DNA from: an uncultured Sunxiuqinia sp.
GTDB taxonomy: Bacteria > Bacteroidota > Bacteroidia > Bacteroidales > Prolixibacteraceae
Direction: 5' to 3'
Assembly (NCBI RefSeq): GCF_947495665.1
Contig: NZ_CANLZV010000001.1
Span: forward strand, 599,953-663,952
DNA length: 64,000 nt
Numbering within the stretch: position 1 is the stretch's first letter; each line of letters begins with the position of its first letter. Below the pieces are notes generated by a model that saw nothing but the letters and a program-made list of their open reading frames with translations, searched no databases and was not told the DNA's origin. Both the position numbers and the translations under genes were made by a program. Shown one piece after another: positions 7,699 to 16,268 of the stretch.

Positions 7699-8121
7699 AT
7701 GAAAAAGTACAGAAACCTATTGACATTTTTTGTCATCGTATTTGTCGGCGGAATTTTACTGTCGTTTGTAACCGTTCAAGATAAAGTAAAACCTGCTCCC
7801 TGGGATATTCCAGAAAAATATCAGAAAATGGAAAATCCTTATGTCGGAGATGAATCACTGGAGCGCGTAGGAAAGATTCTCTACATCAAGCACTGTCGTT
7901 CCTGCCATGGAAACAATGGCGAAGGTGACGGACCAAAGGCTGCTAGCATGAAAACAGAGATCTTGTCATTCACTTCAGAGAAGTTCAAAGAAGAGGCCGA
8001 TGGCGTTGTTTATTTCCAGTCTATCATTGGACGGGACGAAATGCCTAATTACGAAAGCAAAATCCCGGAAGAGGAAGATCGCTGGGCATTGGTTAACTAC
8101 ATTAAAGCAATGAAGAAGTAA
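7699..8121 (+). CDS. Class I monohaem cytochrome c
   Basis: About 140 residues, with an N-terminal hydrophobic segment (LLTFFVIVFVGGILLSFV) that is either a signal or a membrane anchor. The haem site CRSCHGNNGEGDGPKA is the classic class I pattern, and the distal methionine ligand is probably the Met of DEMPNYE. The C-terminal helix is RWALVNYIKAM. The ATG at 7699 is preferred to one at 7663, which would overlap the preceding gene. It is a likely small electron carrier between the inner-membrane haem proteins and outer components of the locus. Confidence 0.9.
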   Translation: MKKYRNLLTFFVIVFVGGILLSFVTVQDKVKPAPWDIPEKYQKMENPYVGDESLERVGKILYIKHCRSCHGNNGEGDGPKAASMKTEILSFTSEKFKEEADGVVYFQSIIGRDEMPNYESKIPEEEDRWALVNYIKAMKK

Positions 8122-8130
8122 GAACCAGAT

Positions 8131-8158
8131 AAGCCGGAGGTAGCGACTTCCGGCTTTT
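8131..8158 (+). terminator. Hairpin terminator or attenuator
   Basis: An 11-bp stem (AAGCCGGAGGT / ACTTCCGGCTT, one G-T pair) with loop AGCG and a short T run. It lies between the monohaem cytochrome and the heptahaem gene and could lower expression of the downstream genes. Confidence 0.7.
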
Positions 8159-8171
8159 AAACTTCACTAAA

Positions 8172-9116
8172 ATGTCAATTTTAATCAGGAGTATTTTACT
8201 CACCGCATTTCTTTCAGTTGGGATCGTATCCAGTGGGCAGGGTAAGGAAATGCCCGCCGAAAATAGTCATTGTTTAAGTTGTCATGCCAAGCAAACCTAC
8301 TCTTTTTATAACGATTGGTTAGAGGTAGAAACTAAAAGGATGATGAATCCTTTCTATATTTTAGACTCTACACTGATGGTGGCAGGTGTTCATGGCGGAT
8401 TTAGCTGCACGGATTGCCATTCGCCCGATTACGAAACTTATCCACACAACGCCGAACTCAAACTGGAACCGCTGGCCACATGCCTCGACTGTCATGGTGG
8501 CGATGAGACCTATGCCGATTATCAGTTTGATAAAATTGAAGAAGAGTTTCACAAAAGTGTACACTTCCAGCAAAGCGGCGAGAGCTTTACCTGTTCCAAA
8601 TGTCATAATCAGCATTACTACCGTGCTACCGCACGAACAAGCAATCAGGTGTCTGAAATTGTTTCTTATAATAACAACATGTGTTTGTCGTGCCATGATG
8701 ATGTGTTGAAATACCAGACCGTATCATCAGGCGAAAATCCACAGCTGAGCCAGGTACACGATTGGTTGCCAAACCAAAAGCTGCATTTCGAAAATGTTCG
8801 ATGCATCGAATGTCATACCGTGGTTGTTGACTCATTCTTGGTGTCGCATAATATTTTACCCAAAGAAGAAGCTTTGAGAAACTGCAATGACTGTCATTCA
8901 TCGAACTCTATGTTGAAAGCATCGTTGTATAAATATGAAAATCTGCAGGCGCGTTCCGAAGAAGGAAAAATTGGTGCCATTCTTACCAATGAAGCCTATG
9001 TGATTGGTGCCAACCAGAATCCGTTGCTGAAACTGTTAAGCTTCATTATCTTTGGATTGGCTGTACTCGGAATCGCTATTCACTGGATTTTCAGAATCGT
9101 TAAAAAAAGTAAGTAA
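8172..9116 (+). CDS. Heptahaem c-type cytochrome with C-terminal membrane anchor (CbcA-like)
   Basis: A 314-residue exported cytochrome. The signal peptide is followed by seven CxxCH sites (CLSCH at about 34-38, then CTDCH, CLDCH, CSKCH, CLSCH, CIECH, CNDCH) and a C-terminal transmembrane helix (LLKLLSFIIFGLAVLGIAIHW) that anchors the haem domain to the periplasmic face. The next gene starts two bases after its stop and encodes a membrane cytochrome b. A heptahaem anchored protein paired with a small diheme cytochrome b is the layout of Geobacter CbcA/CbcB, a menaquinol oxidase used in extracellular respiration. The layout match is from memory; homology needs an alignment. Confidence 0.87.
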   Translation: MSILIRSILLTAFLSVGIVSSGQGKEMPAENSHCLSCHAKQTYSFYNDWLEVETKRMMNPFYILDSTLMVAGVHGGFSCTDCHSPDYETYPHNAELKLEPLATCLDCHGGDETYADYQFDKIEEEFHKSVHFQQSGESFTCSKCHNQHYYRATARTSNQVSEIVSYNNNMCLSCHDDVLKYQTVSSGENPQLSQVHDWLPNQKLHFENVRCIECHTVVVDSFLVSHNILPKEEALRNCNDCHSSNSMLKASLYKYENLQARSEEGKIGAILTNEAYVIGANQNPLLKLLSFIIFGLAVLGIAIHWIFRIVKKSK

Positions 9117-9118
9117 TT

Positions 9119-9775
9119 ATGACTGCTGAGAATAACAAAATATACCTTTACCCGCTTTGGCTTAGAATCTGGCATGGCGTTAATGCTTTGGGGATTATTC
9201 TATTGATTTTAACCGGAATTCGCTTGCAGTATTCCGAACTAAGCATGCTTCCGATGGACTTTGGATTGGCCGTTCAAATGCACAATATCGTAGGGGTAAT
9301 TGTAACGCTAAGCTACTTCGTATTTTTTATTGGGAACTTGGTTACCCCGAACAAAAAATACTATAAAATAAAGCCCAAAGGCTTGGTTAAGCGATTGACC
9401 AAACAAATGAATTATTACATTTCAGGCTTGTTTAAAGGCGAAGAAAGTCCGTTTCCGATTTCTGAAAAAAGAAAGTTTAATCCCTTGCAAAAGTATGCCT
9501 ACATCTTTGTGATGTATTGCTTTGTTCCCTTGGCAATTGTTACCGGAATTGCTTTGCTTTTTCCTGAATTAATAATTGAACAGGTGTACTCGGTTAGTGG
9601 GATTTTTCTGACCGCTGTTTTGCACGGTTCTGTTGGGTTTTTAATTTCTATATTTCTGATCATTCACTTGTATGTGGCTTCCATTGGAAAAAATCCGCTG
9701 GATAACTTCCGAAGCATCATCAATGGATATCATGATGTTCATCCAACAGAAAAGGACAAAAAGAAGGAGAAGTAG
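9119..9775 (+). CDS. Membrane di-haem cytochrome b (b561/CbcB-like)
   Basis: A 218-residue membrane protein of the bacterial b561 / Ni-hydrogenase cytochrome b type. Four hydrophobic helices are evident, including ALGIILLILTGIRL, IVGVIVTLSYFVFF and GSVGFLISIFLIIHL. Histidines suited to b-haem binding lie in LRIWHGVNAL, VQMHNIVG, TAVLHGSVG and IIHLYVAS. The family passes electrons between quinones and a partner redox protein. The two-base gap after the heptahaem cytochrome shows tight coupling, so the pair is likely one quinol-oxidising complex. Confidence 0.88.
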   Translation: MTAENNKIYLYPLWLRIWHGVNALGIILLILTGIRLQYSELSMLPMDFGLAVQMHNIVGVIVTLSYFVFFIGNLVTPNKKYYKIKPKGLVKRLTKQMNYYISGLFKGEESPFPISEKRKFNPLQKYAYIFVMYCFVPLAIVTGIALLFPELIIEQVYSVSGIFLTAVLHGSVGFLISIFLIIHLYVASIGKNPLDNFRSIINGYHDVHPTEKDKKKEK

Positions 9776-9901
9776 CCTGCCGGAAACGCGTTTTTTGATA
9801 ATGGGATTTTGATTTGGTATAAGGTCGCTCAGGGTTATAACAGATCCTAAGGCGTCTGGATATTTGTAAAAGGATTTGCATTCACTTTTAAAACAATCTC
9901 C

Positions 9902-11404
9902 ATGAAATTACCACAGTCCGTCAGGAATTTAACTTCGGTTATTGGAGCGTCAATTGCACTGATAAGCTTACTCATCATTCTGTTCTTATTTATAATCTCA
10001 GCCATCTTTGACATTGGCAGTTCCTACCTGGGCATTTTTATCTACATCGCTTTGCCCATGGTGCTGGTTGTGGGCTTAATTTTAATTCCAATTGGGGTTC
10101 TCAAAGAGAAAAATCGCTTAAAAAAGCACCCGGACGAAGCTCATGTAAAGGATTGGCCGATTATTGATTTCAACCAGACTTCGGTGCGTAATGCTTCCAT
10201 CATCTTCGTGGCTGGTACAATCTGTTTTCTGATCTTGTCAGCTATCGGAAGTTATGAAGCCTTTCACCTAACCGAGTCGGATGAATTCTGTGGAAAATTG
10301 TGTCACCAGGTTATGGAGCCAGAGTATACTGCTTATCAGGAATCGGCTCACGAACGGGTAGGTTGTGTGGAGTGCCATGTCGGTTCGGGGGCCGGTTGGT
10401 ATGTGAAAAGTAAAATGTCGGGTTTGTACCAGGTGTATTCGGTGCTGTTTAACAAATACCCCAGACCAATCGAAACTCCGATTCATAGTCTGCGGCCGGC
10501 GCGCGAAACTTGCGAAGAATGTCACTGGACAGAGAAATTTTATGCCCGCAAGATCAACACCAAAAAGTCGTACCTGGCCGATGGAAGCACCACGGAGTGG
10601 GACATTCACCTGATGATGAAAACCAGTGCTACTTACAGCGCACAAGGCCTTCAGGAAGGCATTCACTGGCACATCAATCCCGATATTAAAATTGAATATC
10701 GGGCGGTGGACGAAGGACGTGATACCATTCCCTGGGTTCGCTATACCAACCTGAAAACTGGTGAAGTTAAAGTTTACCGGGATGAAACGGTGGCAATGTC
10801 AGACTCGGAGTTGGAAACAGTGGAATTACGGACCATGGATTGTATCGATTGTCATAACCGTCCTTCGCACAACTATTTGTCTCCTGCCAACTTTATCGAT
10901 GATTACATTACTGCCGGTGAAATTTCCAGGGAGCTGCCAGACATTAAGCTTGTGGCGATGGATGCTCTGAGTTCGGAATATCCAACGGTGGACAGTGCCA
11001 TGAATGCGATTGACGCTTATGCCAAGGAGTATTACGAAATTATGTATCCGGAAGTCATGACTGATCAGAAAGCGCTATACGATCAGGCAATTCAGGCAAT
11101 TAAAACAGGTTATCAGAAGAATATATTTCCGGTGATGAAGGTAAACTGGACGGTGTATCCAAACCATCTGGGGCACCTTGAAACAACGGGGTGTTATCGT
11201 TGTCACAACGATCGTCATGAAACAACGCAGGGCGATGTTATTTCGCGCGATTGTAACCTGTGTCATGATATTCTGGCCCAGGGAACTGCCGACCAACTTG
11301 TTTATGGAACATCTGCCAGTCCGTTGGAATTTGAACATCCGGTTGATATCAATGAAAAGTGGCGTACAACATTCTGTTCCGATTGTCATTTTAGTTTGTA
11401 TTGA
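9902..11404 (+). CDS. NapC/NirT-type heptahaem inner-membrane cytochrome (ImcH-like)
   Basis: A 500-residue protein with three N-terminal transmembrane helices (about residues 14-36, 42-66 and 97-117) followed by a periplasmic haem domain. The first haem site is an unusual CX3CH (CGKLCH, residues 130-135, with QVMEPEY after it). Six ordinary sites follow: CVECH, CEECH, CIDCH, CYRCH, CNLCH, CSDCH. NapC/NirT proteins take electrons from quinol. Three membrane helices plus seven haems recall Geobacter ImcH, needed for reduction of high-potential extracellular acceptors. It stands 126 bases after the cytochrome b gene and probably has its own terminator. Similarity to ImcH is architectural inference. 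Confidence 0.87.
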   Translation: MKLPQSVRNLTSVIGASIALISLLIILFLFIISAIFDIGSSYLGIFIYIALPMVLVVGLILIPIGVLKEKNRLKKHPDEAHVKDWPIIDFNQTSVRNASIIFVAGTICFLILSAIGSYEAFHLTESDEFCGKLCHQVMEPEYTAYQESAHERVGCVECHVGSGAGWYVKSKMSGLYQVYSVLFNKYPRPIETPIHSLRPARETCEECHWTEKFYARKINTKKSYLADGSTTEWDIHLMMKTSATYSAQGLQEGIHWHINPDIKIEYRAVDEGRDTIPWVRYTNLKTGEVKVYRDETVAMSDSELETVELRTMDCIDCHNRPSHNYLSPANFIDDYITAGEISRELPDIKLVAMDALSSEYPTVDSAMNAIDAYAKEYYEIMYPEVMTDQKALYDQAIQAIKTGYQKNIFPVMKVNWTVYPNHLGHLETTGCYRCHNDRHETTQGDVISRDCNLCHDILAQGTADQLVYGTSASPLEFEHPVDINEKWRTTFCSDCHFSLY

Positions 11405-11467
11405 TCAGAATATTTGATTATTTTGGAGCTGGATCGTTGAAGTAAAATAGAATTTGAAAAAGATCGT

Positions 11468-11505
11468 AATTACTTCAGCCTTACATGAGGTTGGAGTAAT
11501 TTTTT
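11468..11505 (+). terminator. Rho-independent terminator after the ImcH-like gene
   Basis: A 13-bp imperfect stem (AATTACTTCAGCC / GGTTGGAGTAATT, two G-T pairs), an 8-base loop and a T run. Confidence 0.75.
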
Positions 11506-11553
11506 GTTAAGAGGAAAGATGAACTAGTAAGTTACTACTTAAGCTTGTGAAGA

Positions 11554-14500
11554 ATGAAAAAACTAAAGTCTGCGTTGTTTTCCATGTTAACCAGCTCTTG
11601 CCTGGTCGTTATATTTGGGGTAGCCATTGCATATGCTACATTTATCGAAAATGATTATGGCACCCAAACTGCAAAAATCTTAGTTTACAATGCTTGGTGG
11701 TTCAATATTTTGTTGGCATTTACAGCATTCAACCTGGTAGGCGGCTTGTTCTACTACAAGGCTTTTCAGCTGAAACGTTGGAGCATGGTGCTTTTTCACC
11801 TGGCTTTTCTTGTTATTCTGGTTGGAGCGGGTATTACCCGTTTTTACAGTTACGAAGGCATGATGCATATTCGGGAAGGACAGGCTTCGAATCAACTGAT
11901 ATCCACCAATACTTTTATACAACTTGAAGCTTCCACAGCTGAAGCAAACAGCCAGGAAGACTGGTCGGTGATGTTTTCACCTTACACCCGAAACAATTTT
12001 GATAAATCGCTGGAAATTGGAAGCCAGGAATTGGAAATTGAGGTACTTGACTATGTTTCTTCAGCGGTTGAAAACATTGTTGCAGATGAAGGAGGACGGC
12101 CTATGCTCTCTTTTATCCTGGTTAATCGGAATACCTCGCGCGATGATGTTGTGTTGGAGCTAAACGAGGAAATTACTCGAAATAACTTTCGGGTTAGTTT
12201 TGAAGGCGAAAACACAAATGCGTCCATTTATTTGAAGCGCTCGGCTGATGGTCTTCTGCTGAAAGCAAAAGATAGCATTCATGTGGTTGCCATGACTGGC
12301 AACGTGGAGCAAACCGTTGCTCCGGGAGAAGAAATCCCGCTGAAAGGGCAGGGCATGTACCAATTAGGCAGCTATATTTTTGCCATGAAAGGGTATTACC
12401 CATTTGCCCGCAAAGTGTTGTCGCGTGTTACCGGAGCGGCAGCCAAGCAAGCCAGCGATGCCATTATGGTAAACTTGAAACTGGCTGATCAGCAAAAACA
12501 AGTAGCAGTATTTAAAAACTCGGGAGAGCAGGCAAAAACCACGCAAACTCGCCTGGGAGATGTGCATGTAAACGTGGGGTTCGGACCCAAATTAATTGAG
12601 CTTCCCTTTAAAATCCACCTGCGCGATTTTCAGCTTGAACGCTATCCGGGAAGCATGAGTCCTTCTTCGTATGCCAGCGAAGTAACGCTTATTGATAGCC
12701 GCAACCAGCTTGAAATGCCTTATCGGATTTTCATGAACAACATTCTGGACTACGATGGTTATCGTTTTTTCCAATCTTCCTATGATACGGACGAAAAGGG
12801 AACGGTTCTTTCGGTGAGCTACGATTATTTAGGAACGATGGTCACTTACATTGGTTATTTTCTGATGACCTTGGGAATGGTTGCGACCTTTTTTAATAAG
12901 AAAAGTCGTTTCCAGTCGCTTTTGCGTTCCAGCTCCCGTTTAAAAGCGTTGAAGAAGAAAAGCTTTGCCGGCCTGTTTGCTGCAGCCTTATTCATCTTGC
13001 CCACGGTGGTTAATGCTCAAAATGATAACCTGGTTAAAATTGACAAGGATCATTTGAAGCGGTTTGAAACCTTGCTGGTGCAGGATACCAAGGGACGCGT
13101 AGAGCCGGTGAATACACTGGCTTCCGAAGTTATGCGTAAGTTGAATAAGAAAAATACCTTTAAAGGCTTGAGCGCTTCAGAAGTGTTTTTAGGCATGAGC
13201 GCCCGTCCTGCGGCCTGGAGAAATGTACCCATTATTCGGATCAATAACAGCGAACTGCGCAAGCAGCTGGGATTTCGGGACGAATATGTTACTTTCAACC
13301 AAATGCTGGACCCGAACACCGGCGTTTACAAGCTGCAGCAACTGGTGGATGCCACCTATCAAAAGCAACCTACTCAACGCAATAAGTACGATAAGGAAAT
13401 CATCAATGTGGATGAGCGTATGAATATTTGTTACCAGATTTTTCAGGGAGATTTTCTCAAGGTATTTCCCCTGGAGAATGATGCGAATAACAAATGGGTG
13501 GGAGAGAAGGAATATTATAAAAACCCGGCTAATGAAGGGCGTGATGAACGTTTGTTGACCGGTTATTTTCAGGCGGTAAACGAAGCCATCAGCCGAGGCA
13601 ACTTCGGGTTGGCCGATCAAAAGCTCGCAGCCCTGAAAGAATTTCAGCAGACCCATGGCAACGAAATTATGCCAAGCCAGACGAAAATAAAGTGGGAAAT
13701 CCGCTATAACAACTGGAATATTTTTGGATGGCTGTCCAAAATCTGTGGCGTGGTGGGCTTCCTGCTGCTAATTATTCACCTGCTCGGTATTTTCAACGAA
13801 AAACTAAAGCTGAAAAAAATATTGAGGGCAGGAACCTGGCTGGTTGCTGTTGTGTTTGCAGCCTATACTGCAGGATTGGCCTTGCTTTGGTACATTGCCG
13901 GGCATGCTCCCTGGAGTAATGGCTACGAAACCATGCTTTACATTGGTTGGGCTTCGTTGCTGACGGGTTTTGTCTTTCTGAAACGATCGCAGATTACCCT
14001 GGCCGTTACCACCATTTTGGCTTCGCTGATTTTAATGGTGGCGGGCATGAGCTGGATGAATCCGGAAATTACGAACCTGGTGCCAGTGTTGAAATCGTAT
14101 TGGCTGATTGTGCATGTGGCTGTTATTACGGCAAGCTATGGCTTCTTAGGGGTGGCTGCGCTGGTTGGCTTTCTGAACCTGATTATTATGACCTTGCGTA
14201 AGCCCGGGAACCTGAAAAATACCTCATTTACCATTGTGGAGTTGGCCATCATTATTGAATTAAGCATGATTGTCGGGTTGATCCTTCTAACCGTAGGAGC
14301 ATTTATTGGTGGCGTATGGGCCAATGAATCCTGGGGGCGCTACTGGGGCTGGGATCCAAAAGAAACTTGGGCTTTGGTTACCATCCTGGTATATTCTTTC
14401 ATCATTCACCTTCGGAAAGTACCGGGTATGTACAATCACTTTGTGCTGAGTGCACTGGCTTTGGCCGGCTTTAGCTCGGTGCTGATGACTTTCTTTGGAG

Positions 14501-14673
14501 TGAACTATTATTTGTCGGGAATGCACTCCTATGCTCAGGGCGATGCACCTGCCGTTCCGGGCTTTGTATATGTTGCTGTTGCGGTGGTGTTTGTATCGAT
14601 CTTTTTGGCAGCTCGGTCAGAAAATAAATATGGCGATGCTGAAAAAGTGGTGAAGTTGGAGGCTAAAGACTAA
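11554..14673 (+). CDS. ResB-CcsA fusion, System II cytochrome c haem lyase
   Basis: A 1039-residue membrane protein that moves haem across the membrane and attaches it to CxxCH motifs. The N-terminal ~450 residues are ResB-like, with membrane helices near the start and a large periplasmic domain. A middle periplasmic segment follows, and the C-terminal third is CcsA. The tryptophan-rich WWD haem-binding motif is seen at ESWGRYWGWDPKETWAL, with flanking histidines (WYIAGHAPWSNGYE, WLIVHVAVI). It lies directly after five cytochrome c genes needing 22 haem attachments, including one CX3CH site, so it is probably dedicated at least partly to them. CcsBA fusion is common in Bacteroidota. Confidence 0.94.
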   Translation: MKKLKSALFSMLTSSCLVVIFGVAIAYATFIENDYGTQTAKILVYNAWWFNILLAFTAFNLVGGLFYYKAFQLKRWSMVLFHLAFLVILVGAGITRFYSYEGMMHIREGQASNQLISTNTFIQLEASTAEANSQEDWSVMFSPYTRNNFDKSLEIGSQELEIEVLDYVSSAVENIVADEGGRPMLSFILVNRNTSRDDVVLELNEEITRNNFRVSFEGENTNASIYLKRSADGLLLKAKDSIHVVAMTGNVEQTVAPGEEIPLKGQGMYQLGSYIFAMKGYYPFARKVLSRVTGAAAKQASDAIMVNLKLADQQKQVAVFKNSGEQAKTTQTRLGDVHVNVGFGPKLIELPFKIHLRDFQLERYPGSMSPSSYASEVTLIDSRNQLEMPYRIFMNNILDYDGYRFFQSSYDTDEKGTVLSVSYDYLGTMVTYIGYFLMTLGMVATFFNKKSRFQSLLRSSSRLKALKKKSFAGLFAAALFILPTVVNAQNDNLVKIDKDHLKRFETLLVQDTKGRVEPVNTLASEVMRKLNKKNTFKGLSASEVFLGMSARPAAWRNVPIIRINNSELRKQLGFRDEYVTFNQMLDPNTGVYKLQQLVDATYQKQPTQRNKYDKEIINVDERMNICYQIFQGDFLKVFPLENDANNKWVGEKEYYKNPANEGRDERLLTGYFQAVNEAISRGNFGLADQKLAALKEFQQTHGNEIMPSQTKIKWEIRYNNWNIFGWLSKICGVVGFLLLIIHLLGIFNEKLKLKKILRAGTWLVAVVFAAYTAGLALLWYIAGHAPWSNGYETMLYIGWASLLTGFVFLKRSQITLAVTTILASLILMVAGMSWMNPEITNLVPVLKSYWLIVHVAVITASYGFLGVAALVGFLNLIIMTLRKPGNLKNTSFTIVELAIIIELSMIVGLILLTVGAFIGGVWANESWGRYWGWDPKETWALVTILVYSFIIHLRKVPGMYNHFVLSALALAGFSSVLMTFFGVNYYLSGMHSYAQGDAPAVPGFVYVAVAVVFVSIFLAARSENKYGDAEKVVKLEAKD

Positions 14674-14732
14674 AAGGAGATTGCAAAACTGGGCAGGAAT
14701 AGTCCTGGTTGGTTCTGTTGAAAAATCAAAAT

Positions 14733-14775
14733 ATATTAAAAGCCAGTAGCTGTTTTAGTTGCTGGCTTTTAATAT
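14733..14775. terminator. Bidirectional terminator between convergent genes
   Basis: A long stem (ATATTAAAAGCCAG / CTGGCTTTTAATAT, 14 bp perfect) with T-rich arms on both strands. It lies after the ccsA-type gene, and its right arm overlaps the stop of the convergent NAD-binding protein gene. Confidence 0.8.
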
Positions 14776-16197
14776 GTTTCGGGCCATGCCCCTGAAAATG
14801 AAAAGATGGAAGGGCCAGGACAAACCCCAGTAAAAGCGGCCCCAGACTCCAATGGGACGATAAGTAGCGGTTTGTATCAGGCGGTTTTCATTGCCCGATT
14901 GCACAATCTTAAATTCAAGCCAGGCTTCTCCCGGAAGCTTCATTTCGGCATAAAGCAGCAAGCGCTTTTTTTGCTTGTCGGCCAGCAACACGCGCCAAAA
15001 GTCCAGCGCATCGCCATTCATAATTTCATCGGGGTTGGTACGTCCGCGCCGTAAACCAATGCCACCGGTTAGTTTATCCAGGTAACCTCTTATTTGCCAA
15101 AGCCAGGTGCCATAATACCAGCCATTGTCACCTCCGATTGACCAGATGGTTTGCAACACCTTTTCGGGATCCTGCGTGAAGGGCACCGACTGTTTGTTCC
15201 AGTAGCACCCATAGTTCGGAACATCAATATGATCGGCATAATTGGGATTGAATTCGGTGGAACTCAAGGCATCTTTCCAACTGGAGAATACCTGGTTTTG
15301 ACGAATTTTTGTAAAGGCAGCTTCAACGGCTTCCCGGTAGGTCAGCGGTTCAATCTGAAGCATTTCGGCCAGTGAATTGTCTTTGGCAATCACCTCCACT
15401 TTTAAGCTGTTTACCAGGTTAACAGCCAGTTTGTAAGAGGTGGAAGTGATAAAGAACAGCCAATAGGAGGAAAGTCGCGGCGTCATGATGGGCAGGGTAA
15501 CGATGCGACGTTTTAGCTTGCGGATTTCGGCATACTGGAGCAGCATGTCTTTGTAGGAAAGAATATCTTTTCCGCCAATATCAAAGGATTGGTTGAAGCA
15601 GCTTTCGTTGTTCATGACCCCAATCAGAAACTTAAGTACATCCCGAATGCTGATGGGGTGGGACAGGGTGAGTACCCATTGGGGGGTAATCATTATGGGT
15701 AGTTTTTCCACCATGTCACGAATAATTTCAAAGGAAGCACTTCCGGAACCAATGATGATGCCGGCATGCAAGGATGTCAATGCGTAGTTCCCTTTGCCAA
15801 GTTCTTTCTCCACATTTAAGCGCGAACGTAAGTGTTTGGAAAGGTACTTGTCGTTGGATATTCCCCCTAGATAGATCACTTGCCTCGCTTGCGATTGGCT
15901 AATCAAATTTCTGAAATTGCGCGCTGCTGTCAGTTCCAATTCTTCAAAATCTCCGGAAGTAGAAGCCATCGAATGAATTAAGTAATAGGCAACATCAATT
16001 TCCTTTGGGAAATCCTGCTGATTGTGTGGCTTAAGAAAATCGATTTCAACCAGTTGAACTTGGGCGTGGTTGAGCCATTTTTCTTCCACGCGATCCAGGT
16101 TTCGGACACAACAAAAGACGTCATGTTTTTGCTCCAGCAAGAGGGGCAAGATTCGCTTCCCAACATAACCTGTAATGCCTGTAAGTAATATTCTCAT
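14755..16197 (-). CDS. NAD(P)-binding Rossmann protein with C-terminal DUF2867
   Basis: About 480 residues. The N-terminal half is an atypical short-chain dehydrogenase/NmrA-type domain with dinucleotide motif TGITGYVGKRILPLL (about residues 6-20) and the usual mid-domain stretch QVIYLGGISND. The C-terminal part matches DUF2867 (WSIGGDNGWYYGTWLW, then RPIGVWGRFYWGLSWPFH). Such two-domain proteins are widespread, with unproven substrates. The start at 16197 (MRILLTGITG) is chosen because the extra upstream residues of the longer frame precede the first beta strand. A 71-base gap separates it from the glycerate kinase gene upstream, so co-transcription is possible. Confidence 0.88.
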   Translation of the reverse strand: MRILLTGITGYVGKRILPLLLEQKHDVFCCVRNLDRVEEKWLNHAQVQLVEIDFLKPHNQQDFPKEIDVAYYLIHSMASTSGDFEELELTAARNFRNLISQSQARQVIYLGGISNDKYLSKHLRSRLNVEKELGKGNYALTSLHAGIIIGSGSASFEIIRDMVEKLPIMITPQWVLTLSHPISIRDVLKFLIGVMNNESCFNQSFDIGGKDILSYKDMLLQYAEIRKLKRRIVTLPIMTPRLSSYWLFFITSTSYKLAVNLVNSLKVEVIAKDNSLAEMLQIEPLTYREAVEAAFTKIRQNQVFSSWKDALSSTEFNPNYADHIDVPNYGCYWNKQSVPFTQDPEKVLQTIWSIGGDNGWYYGTWLWQIRGYLDKLTGGIGLRRGRTNPDEIMNGDALDFWRVLLADKQKKRLLLYAEMKLPGEAWLEFKIVQSGNENRLIQTATYRPIGVWGRFYWGLSWPFHLFIFRGMARNILKASN

Positions 16198-16268
16198 GGT
16201 TTGTCTTTGAAAATTAAACAATCAAAAACATAAAAGGATGAATCATTGATCCTCGGATAAGAACGCGG

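Noticed and set aside
9776..9901. tRNA or other RNA gene in the gap before the ImcH-like gene
   Set aside because: No cloverleaf or conserved T-loop sequence could be found here or in the other gaps.
13189..13656. Long minus-strand open frame inside the ResB-CcsA gene
   Set aside because: It lies wholly antisense to a gene with clear domains and has no family features; a shadow frame.
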